From assembly GCA_963766365.1 (NCBI GenBank), contig CAVXZK010000006.1, positions 496,001 to 560,000 of the forward strand: 64,000 nucleotides of DNA, in the 5' to 3' direction. Origin of the DNA: JALORV01 sp963766365. Lineage in GTDB: Bacteria; Pseudomonadota; Gammaproteobacteria; Burkholderiales; Burkholderiaceae_F. Made by a program: the position numbers and the translations under genes. Within the stretch, counting starts at the first letter, position 1; every line of letters starts with the position of its first letter. The notes under the pieces were generated by a model. It was not told the DNA's origin and did no database searches. It saw only the letters and a list, made by a program, of their open reading frames with translations. Positions 58,274-64,000 of this stretch are shown one piece after another.

Positions 58274-60223
58274 CTAGGCAGCCTTCTGCATCGGCGCGTA
58301 GGTCTTGGCGTCGCGCACCTGCAGCGTCGCCGCCACCGTGCCAGTGCGCCCGTCCTCGAACTTCACCATCGTCTCGATGAACTGCTCCTTGCGCCCCGAG
58401 TACATCGCGTCGACCAGCACGCTGTACTTGTCCTGGATGAAGCGGCGGCGGACCTTGCGCGTACGGGTCAACTCTTCGTCGTCGGCATCCAGTTCCTTGT
58501 GCAGCACGATGAAGCGACGGATCTGTGCGTTCGCAAGTTTCGGATCGTTCGCAAGATCCGCGTTCACCTTCTCGACCGCTTCCCGTATCAGTTCAACAAC
58601 CTCGGGCTTGCTGGCCAGGTCCGTGTAGCCGGTGTAGGGAAGGCTGCGGCGCTCGGCCCAGTTACCGACGGCTTCCATGTCGATGTTGATGAACGCGCAC
58701 ACCATCTCGCGCCGGTCGCCGAAGGCCACGGCCTCCTTGACCGTAGGGAAGAACTTCAGCTTGTTCTCGAGGTACTTCGGCGCGAACAGGGTGCCGTCCG
58801 CCAGCTTGCCCACGTCCTTCGCGCGATCGATGATCTTGAGGTGGCCTTCGGCGTCAAAGTAGCCGGCGTCGCCCGTGTGGAACCAGCCTTCGTCATCCTT
58901 CGCTTCGCGGGTCGCGTCCGGCGACTTGTAGTACTCGCGGAACAGGCCGGGCGAACGGATCAGGATCTCGCCAACGTCGGTCAGGCGGATCTCCACACCC
59001 GAGACCGGCGGCCCCACCGTGTCCGGCTTCACGCCCCCGTTGGGCTGCACACAGACGAAGACCGAGGTCTCCGTCGATCCGTAAAGCTGCTTCAGGTTGA
59101 TGCCGAGCGAGCGATAGAAGGTGAAGAGATCCGGGCCGATCGCTTCACCGGCGGTATACGCGACGCGAATCCGGCTCATGCCCAGTGCATTGCGCAGCGG
59201 CGCATAGACCATCCAGTCGCCCAGGCTGTAAAGCAGGCGGTCGCCCGCGCCGACCGGCTGCTTGTCGAGCAGGCGTCCGCCGACGCGCTTCGCCACATCC
59301 ATGAAGTAATGGAACAGGCGGCGCTTGATCGCCGACGCGTCCTCCATGCGGATCATCACCTGCGTCAGCAGGCCTTCGAGAACGCGCGGCGGGGCGAAGT
59401 AGTACGTGGGTCCGATCTCGCGCATGTCAGACATCACCGTCGCTGCCGACTCTGGGCAGTTGACCGTGAATCCACACACCAGCCATTGCGTGTACGAGAA
59501 GATGTTCTGGCCGATCCAGGCCATCGGCAGATAGGCCAGCACTTCCTCGCGATGGGTCAGGTCTTCCATCTCCGCGCCGGCATTGCCCGCGGCCAGGAGG
59601 TTGCTGTAGCCCAGCACGACGCCCTTCGGGTTGCCGGTGGTGCCGGAGGTATAGAACATCGCCGCGACCTCGTCCGCACGGCCCTTCGCGATCTCGTCGT
59701 CGATGACCGTCGGGTGCTCCTTCAGGAACTGTTCGCCGAGGGCGCGGATCTGCTCATAGGACGCCAGGCCCGCCTGGTCATAGTTGCGCAGGCCGCGCGG
59801 GTCCTCATAGATGATGCGCTTCAGGTGCGGCACGGTCTCGCGCACCTCGAGCATCTTGTCGACCTGCTCCTGGTCCTCGACCACGGCGAACTTGATTTCC
59901 GCGTTCGAGAAGACGAAGGCCATCTCCGGAGCCACCGCGTCCTGGTACATCGGCACCGGAATGCCGCCCAGGCACTGCACCGCGATCATCGTGAAATACA
60001 GGCGCGGCCGGTTCTCGCCGACTATCGCGAGGTGGTCGCCACGCTGGAAGCCCGCCTGGTGGAGGCCCGCCGCGATCTGCTCGACCTCGAGCAGCATCTG
60101 CGACCAGCTCCAGCTCTGCCAGATGCCGAGATCTTTCTCGCGAATCGCGGTTGCACCCGGCCGTTGGCGTGCGTGCAACTGCAACAGGCGCGGGAAGGTG
60201 TCCGCGGTGACGGTCTCCGCCAC
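58274..60223 (-). CDS. Long-chain-type acyl-CoA synthetase (AMP-binding)
   Basis: A 649-residue adenylating enzyme. ATP loop YTSGTTGNPKGVVLGYSN, then YGSTETSVFVC and the adenylate/hinge motifs GWFHTGDAGYFD and IIDRAKDVGKLADG. Length and C-terminal insert are of the FadD15/long-chain type. I placed the start at GTG 60223 (VAETVTADTFPRLL); the frame is open up to 60439 but the extra residues are basic and would overlap the divergent regulator. It heads the operon, activating the substrate taken up by the transporter. Confidence 0.82.
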   Translation of the reverse strand: MAETVTADTFPRLLQLHARQRPGATAIREKDLGIWQSWSWSQMLLEVEQIAAGLHQAGFQRGDHLAIVGENRPRLYFTMIAVQCLGGIPVPMYQDAVAPEMAFVFSNAEIKFAVVEDQEQVDKMLEVRETVPHLKRIIYEDPRGLRNYDQAGLASYEQIRALGEQFLKEHPTVIDDEIAKGRADEVAAMFYTSGTTGNPKGVVLGYSNLLAAGNAGAEMEDLTHREEVLAYLPMAWIGQNIFSYTQWLVCGFTVNCPESAATVMSDMREIGPTYYFAPPRVLEGLLTQVMIRMEDASAIKRRLFHYFMDVAKRVGGRLLDKQPVGAGDRLLYSLGDWMVYAPLRNALGMSRIRVAYTAGEAIGPDLFTFYRSLGINLKQLYGSTETSVFVCVQPNGGVKPDTVGPPVSGVEIRLTDVGEILIRSPGLFREYYKSPDATREAKDDEGWFHTGDAGYFDAEGHLKIIDRAKDVGKLADGTLFAPKYLENKLKFFPTVKEAVAFGDRREMVCAFINIDMEAVGNWAERRSLPYTGYTDLASKPEVVELIREAVEKVNADLANDPKLANAQIRRFIVLHKELDADDEELTRTRKVRRRFIQDKYSVLVDAMYSGRKEQFIETMVKFEDGRTGTVAATLQVRDAKTYAPMQKAA

Positions 60224-60404
60224 GATCCTTTGTCTCCGGTTGTTCTTTTCCGTGCCTCGTGTGGGCAGGGTGTGAGTTAGCTTAAACCACTGCGCGCGAT
60301 TCCGCGTCGCCCGGCGGAAACGTGCCACGAACGGTACGGCGCGGGATGCGGCCGCGCTGTCGCCCCGACGACAGTCTTCAGCCAGAATAGTGGCGCTAAC
60401 TGCC

Positions 60405-61094
60405 ATGGCCGAACCCGACCCGCCCCGCATCGCCGACATGCTGGCCGCCAGCGCCTGGTGGCCGGCGCTCGCCGCGCCAGACCGCGAGCGAGCGCTGGCG
60501 GAGATCGAAGAGCGACGCTACAGCGGCGGCTCGGTGGTCATGCGCAAGGGCGAAGTCGTTGACGCCTGGAGCGGCGTGATCGATGGCCTGGTGAAGATCA
60601 ATGTCGTCTCGTCGAGCGGCAAGACAGCAACGTTCACGGGCGTCGGCACCGGTGGCTGGTTTGGCGAGGGCTCGATTCTGAAGAACGAGCCGCGCAAGTA
60701 CGACGTCGTCGCCCTGCGCGACACGCGCATCGCCTGGATGCCCCGGCGCACGTTCGAGCACCTGATGGATACCAGCATTCCTTTCAATCGCTTCTTGCTG
60801 ATCCAGCTCAACGAACGGCTCGGGCAGTTCATTGGGATGGTCGAATACGAACGGCTGCTGGAACCGGACGCACGGGTCGCGCGGTGCGTAGCCGAACTTT
60901 TCAACCCGCACCTGTATCCCGGCAACCGCAGCGAACTCGAGATCTCGCAGGAAGAGATCGGCTATCTGTCGGGCGTGTCGCGACAGCGCGTGAACCAGGC
61001 CCTGCAGGTGCTGGCGAGGGCAGGGTTGCTGGAAGTGTCCTACGGCCGCGTGCGCATCCTGGACATCGGTGGACTGAGGCGCTTCGGAGGCTAG
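60405..61094 (+). CDS. Crp/Fnr-family transcriptional regulator
   Basis: A 229-residue protein with a cyclic-nucleotide-like beta-barrel (GVGTGGWFGEGSIL), a dimer helix and a winged helix ISQEEIGYLSGVSRQRVNQA. No Fnr-type N-terminal Cys cluster is visible, so it is of the Crp side. ATG 60405 used, GTG 60390 is possible. It diverges from the acyl-CoA synthetase operon, which it may control. Confidence 0.82.
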   Translation: MAEPDPPRIADMLAASAWWPALAAPDRERALAEIEERRYSGGSVVMRKGEVVDAWSGVIDGLVKINVVSSSGKTATFTGVGTGGWFGEGSILKNEPRKYDVVALRDTRIAWMPRRTFEHLMDTSIPFNRFLLIQLNERLGQFIGMVEYERLLEPDARVARCVAELFNPHLYPGNRSELEISQEEIGYLSGVSRQRVNQALQVLARAGLLEVSYGRVRILDIGGLRRFGG

Positions 61095-61095
61095 C

Positions 61096-61596
61096 GTGTT
61101 CGACTTCGCGACCTGGGAACTTGCAAGCTATGTAGTGACGGTCATCGGCCTGCCGCTAGCGATCGTCCTGTTCCTCTTCGAGCAGCGCAAGGAGCGGGCA
61201 ACCGAGGAGGATGAGGTCTACCAGCTTCTTGCGAACGCCTACAACGACTTCCTGAAGGTCGTGATGGACAACCCCGACCTGCGGCTGCGCAGCGAGACCG
61301 CGACCCTCGACCTGACCCCGGAGCAGCAGGAGCGGATGCTGGGGCTCCTCGACATGCTGATTTCACTGCTCGAGCGCGCCTACCTGACCGCGTACAGCGA
61401 GGCCATGACGCCGCGGCAGCGACGCCGCTGGAATTCCTGGGAAGACTTCATGCGCGAATGGGCCCGGCGCGATGACTTCTACTACCGGCTGCCACGTCTG
61501 CTGAAGGGCGAAGATCCGGAGTTCGCGGCCTACCTGCAGCGCATCGCCGAGGATGAGCGCAGCAAGCCGATGCCGGGTTTCCCGGCGGCCGGCTGA
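61096..61596 (+). CDS. Small membrane-anchored protein of unknown function
   Basis: A 166-residue protein with one N-terminal TM helix (LASYVVTVIGLPLAIVLFLF) followed by a cytosolic charged helical domain (EEDEVYQLLANAYNDFLKVV, WEDFMREWARRDDFYYRLPR). No family recognised with certainty. It follows the Crp/Fnr gene by one base. Confidence 0.7.
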   Translation: MFDFATWELASYVVTVIGLPLAIVLFLFEQRKERATEEDEVYQLLANAYNDFLKVVMDNPDLRLRSETATLDLTPEQQERMLGLLDMLISLLERAYLTAYSEAMTPRQRRRWNSWEDFMREWARRDDFYYRLPRLLKGEDPEFAAYLQRIAEDERSKPMPGFPAAG

Positions 61597-61611
61597 GCCC
61601 CGAACTGCACG

Positions 61612-62469
61612 ATGAGGGCCGTGTCTGTTCACGCGGAACAAGCGAGCCTTCCGGCATTGGGCCTTGGAACGTGGCGGCTCGGGGAATCGGCGCGCTCACG
61701 GTCTGCCGAGGTGGCCGCGGTGCGAATGGCCCTCGAACTGGGCTATCGGTTGATCGACACCGCCGAAATGTACGGCGAAGGTGGCGCGGAAGAGGTTGTC
61801 GGCCAGGCGCTGGCCGACGCGATCGCGGCGGGCGATGTCCGACGCGAGGAGGTCTTTGTCGTCTCCAAGGTGTACCCGCACAACGCCAGCGCACGCGGTG
61901 TGGCGGCCGCCTGCGATCGAAGCCGGGCACGCCTGCGGCTGGACACTCTCGACCTCTACCTGCTGCACTGGCGCGGCAGCCACCCGCTGGCCGGAACCGT
62001 CGAAGGATTCGAGCGGCTGGCCCGCGCCGGCCACATCCGCTCCTGGGGCGTGTCGAATTTCGATGTCGACGACATGCAGGAGCTGTGGCGCCTGCCGTCA
62101 GGACCGGACTGTGTCGCGAACCAGGTGTATTACTCAGCAAGCCAGCGCGGCATCGAGTTCGACCTGCTGCCGTGGCAGCAGGAACGCGGCGTGGCGACGA
62201 TGGCGTATTGCCCGATCGGCCAGGGCATGCTGGCGTCGAACGCCGAGCTGGCGCGCATCGCGGCGCGCCATGGCGTCACTGCCGCGCAGGTCGCACTGGC
62301 GTGGGTCCTCCGCCATTCCCAAGTGATCGCCATACCCAAGGCGGCACGCGCCGATCATCTGCGCGACAACCTGGCGGCCACAACGATCGCGCTCGGCCCC
62401 GAGGACCTCGCGACGATCGACCGCGTGTTTCCGCCGCCGCGACGTAAACAGCCGTTGGCGATGACGTAA
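61612..62469 (+). CDS. Aldo/keto reductase, cytosolic
   Basis: A 285-residue barrel with LPALGLGTWRLG, catalytic Asp and Tyr in IDTAEMYGEGG, Lys in VVSKVYPHN and His in LYLLHWRGS. NADPH-site residues near IPKAARADHLRDN are of the AKR family. Its substrate is unknown. Confidence 0.85.
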   Translation: MRAVSVHAEQASLPALGLGTWRLGESARSRSAEVAAVRMALELGYRLIDTAEMYGEGGAEEVVGQALADAIAAGDVRREEVFVVSKVYPHNASARGVAAACDRSRARLRLDTLDLYLLHWRGSHPLAGTVEGFERLARAGHIRSWGVSNFDVDDMQELWRLPSGPDCVANQVYYSASQRGIEFDLLPWQQERGVATMAYCPIGQGMLASNAELARIAARHGVTAAQVALAWVLRHSQVIAIPKAARADHLRDNLAATTIALGPEDLATIDRVFPPPRRKQPLAMT

Positions 62470-62482
62470 CGACGCAGGAACT

Positions 62483-62514
62483 CCGCAGTCATGAGATCGT
62501 CAGACTGCGGCTTT
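62483..62514 (+). terminator. Terminator-like hairpin after the aldo/keto reductase gene
   Basis: CCGCAGTC and GACTGCGG form an 8-bp stem with a 12-base loop, followed by CTTTAA. It lies 14 bases after the stop. Confidence 0.55.
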
Positions 62515-62586
62515 AACCAGCGCCGGGACGCGTAACGACGACGTCCCGGCGGTTTGGCGACTATCCCCCTCGATCAGCGTGACCGG

Positions 62587-63492
62587 ATGACCTCGACACG
62601 ACGTTTCTTTTTCTTCTGTTGGCCCGTAGCAGTGCTGCTGGCGCTGTGCCTGGCTCCCATCGACGCGGTCCTTGCCAAGACCGCGTTGGAGGCCACCCCC
62701 GAAGCGCTGGCCGGTGCGCTGAGCACGCGCCGCAACGCATTGCTCGGGGAAGTCCACGACAACAGCGTGCAGCATGCGCTGCGGGCGGCTGCGCTGCGGC
62801 GGCTGGTGGAGGCCGGAGCGCGACCCGCGATTGCGTTCGAGCAGTTCGATCGCGACCGCCAGGCCGACATCGACCGGTTGCGACGCGAGCAGCCCGGCGA
62901 TGTCGACGCGCTGATCGCGCTGGGTGCGCCCAACTGGGTATGGAAGAACTACCGGCCCTTCCTGCAACTCGCCGTTGACTTCGGCCTGCCGATCGTGGCC
63001 GCCAATCTGTCGCGTGCCGACGCCGTGAAGATCACGACGCAGGGATGGGGTGCGCTCTTCGGCGCCGCCGCCCAGTCAGACCTCGGCCTCGACCGCCTGC
63101 CAACCGCCTTCGTCGCGGCGCATGAGGATGCGGTGGGGCGCGGCCATTGCGATCTGCTGCCCCCCGATTCGCTACCAGCGATGGCACGCGCGCAAATGGC
63201 GCGTGACATCGTTCTGGCGCAATCGCTGCGTCCTCACCTCGCTCGTGGCGTCGTCCTCCTGACGGGCAACGGCCACGTCCGCAAGGATATCGGCGTGCCG
63301 TTCTGGTTGAACGCGGACGAGCGTCAGGACGTTGTCGCGATCGCCCTTCTGGAACTCGATCCGACGATTTCCGAGACCGCCAGCGAGGCACTCAATCAGC
63401 ACTACGACGCGATCTTCAAGACAGCTGCGGCGGAACGACCGGACCCCTGCGAAGCGCTGCGCAAGCGACTGCGGCCCGCGGCGAAGCCGTAA
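62587..63492 (+). CDS. ChaN-like haem-iron-regulated lipoprotein family protein
   Basis: A 301-residue protein, signal FFFFCWPVAVLLALCLAPID. The DUF399/ChaN core has NALLGEVHDNSVQHALRAAA, AIAFEQFDRDRQADIDRLR and VVLLTGNGHVRKDIGVPFW. In Campylobacter ChaN binds haem on the outer membrane; here a periplasmic or envelope place is expected. No clear lipobox is seen. ATG 62587 chosen over the upstream frame from 62554. Confidence 0.78.
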   Translation: MTSTRRFFFFCWPVAVLLALCLAPIDAVLAKTALEATPEALAGALSTRRNALLGEVHDNSVQHALRAAALRRLVEAGARPAIAFEQFDRDRQADIDRLRREQPGDVDALIALGAPNWVWKNYRPFLQLAVDFGLPIVAANLSRADAVKITTQGWGALFGAAAQSDLGLDRLPTAFVAAHEDAVGRGHCDLLPPDSLPAMARAQMARDIVLAQSLRPHLARGVVLLTGNGHVRKDIGVPFWLNADERQDVVAIALLELDPTISETASEALNQHYDAIFKTAAAERPDPCEALRKRLRPAAKP

Positions 63493-63502
63493 TCCCGGCG
63501 CC

Positions 63503-64000
63503 TCAGGGCGACGTCGCTGCGACCACCGGTCGGCGCTGCACCGGCGCCTCGCGGATCGGCAGATTCACCAGCGCGGCCGCCAGCGCCAGCACTGCGTCCG
63601 CGTACCACATCCACAGGTAGCTGCCCTGGCGGGTGACCGCGATGCCCCCGAGGTAGGCGCCAAAGAATGCGCCGATCTGGTGCGACAGCAGCGTCAGGCC
63701 GAACAGCGTGGCGAGATAGCGTGTACCGAAGAGCTTCGCCACGACGCCCGCCGTCGGCGGAACGGTGGCCAGCCAAGTGAAACCGAGCCCGACAGCGAAG
63801 AAATAGAACGTCAGCGCGGTCTTCGGCGCCGCCAGGTAGGCGAGCACCAGCAGCGCGCGCGACAGGTACATCCAGAACAGGATGTACTTGCTGCGAAAGC
63901 GGTTGACCCACCAGCCCGCGAGAAGACTGCCTGCGATGTTGGCAAGCCCGATGATCGCCAGCGACCAGCTCGCCACGGAGGAAGGCAGTCCGCACAGCGC
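63503..64000 (-). CDS. MFS transporter, C-terminal part (5' end outside window)
   Basis: The frame is open to the window end. The last 166 codons show five or six membrane helices with WSLAIIGLANIAGSLLAGWW, VNRFRSKYILFWMYLSRALL and LLSHQIGAFFGAYLGGIAV. It resembles the OFA/oxalate-formate branch of MFS. Substrate not determinable from this fragment. Confidence 0.8.
   Translation of the reverse strand, partial: ALCGLPSSVASWSLAIIGLANIAGSLLAGWWVNRFRSKYILFWMYLSRALLVLAYLAAPKTALTFYFFAVGLGFTWLATVPPTAGVVAKLFGTRYLATLFGLTLLSHQIGAFFGAYLGGIAVTRQGSYLWMWYADAVLALAAALVNLPIREAPVQRRPVVAATSP

Noticed and set aside
58247..60280. Plus-strand open frame of 677 codons
   Set aside because: Antisense to the acyl-CoA synthetase, which has all its motifs.
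1..64000. tRNA, rRNA or tmRNA genes
   Set aside because: No cloverleaf with conserved GGTTCRA loops or rRNA segments was recognised; small RNAs cannot be excluded without computation.

Overview
The window is GC-rich, densely packed chromosomal DNA. It most likely comes from a betaproteobacterium of the Burkholderiales/Rhodocyclales type. This rests on gene content: a leucine-degradation (liu) block, a FimT/PilV/PilW/PilX/PilY1/PilE minor-pilin operon, a membrane formate dehydrogenase with DUF3305/DUF3306 accessory genes, and a branched-chain-type ABC transporter flanked by acyl-CoA ligases. No rRNA, tRNA, CRISPR array or intact transposon was seen. Species cannot be named from the sequence alone.

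Layout. (1) 1-1.6 kb: the end of a DinB-like protein and a TetA-like MFS exporter. (2) 1.7-10.8 kb: leucine/isovalerate catabolism: methylcrotonyl-CoA carboxylase beta (liuB), isovaleryl-CoA dehydrogenase-like (liuA), methylglutaconyl-CoA hydratase-like (liuC), a DUF4126 membrane protein, carboxylase alpha (liuD), a GhrA-like reductase, an opposite-strand secreted HEXXH protein and HMG-CoA lyase (liuE). (3) 11.1-17.4 kb: a type IV pilus minor-pilin operon ending in pilY1. (4) 17.4-27.2 kb: mixed metabolic and sensory genes: a membrane alpha/beta hydrolase, a CDP-alcohol phosphatidyltransferase, a Tat-type aldo/keto reductase, a thioesterase/PNPOx/PNPOx-GAF operon, hemerythrin, DUF1289, an MBL hydrolase and a secreted metzincin with a PKD domain. 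(5) 27.4-29.9 kb: an insertion-sequence graveyard (IS21 end with a truncated istA, possibly a second IS end, and an IS91 transposase fragment) around DUF6494, mobB and a nitroreductase-like gene. (6) 29.9-49.0 kb: a molybdenum/tungsten formate dehydrogenase locus. A leftward operon encodes DUF3305, DUF3306, a polyferredoxin, a TorD chaperone, a small Tat protein, FdhA, FdhB, a lipoprotein, FdhC and a small secreted protein. Rightward genes encode fdhD, mobA, tupBCA (tungstate ABC uptake), moeA and a moeA-periplasmic-binding-domain fusion; a HTH-PBP regulator faces the tup genes. (7) 49.1-52.5 kb: DUF3455, a DUF1801 protein with a histone-H1-like tail, a PaaK-like ligase, a lipoprotein and an H1-like protein. 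(8) 52.6-60.2 kb: a leftward operon of acyl-CoA synthetase, small membrane protein, LivG, LivH, LivM, substrate-binding protein and LivF. (9) 60.4-64 kb: a Crp/Fnr regulator, a small membrane protein, an aldo/keto reductase, a ChaN-like protein and a partial MFS transporter.

How it fits together. The liu block converts isovaleryl-CoA to acetoacetate and acetyl-CoA. The 29.9-49 kb region holds nearly everything for one membrane-bound formate dehydrogenase: structural subunits, chaperone, sulfurtransferase, bis-MGD synthesis (mobA, mobB), metal insertion (two MoeA proteins) and tungstate import, which suggests the enzyme may use W as well as Mo. The 52-60 kb operon looks like uptake plus CoA activation of an organic acid. 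The two H1-like proteins, the Rieske-like protein with altered ligands, the PNPOx-GAF sensor and the IS debris are the least explained parts.
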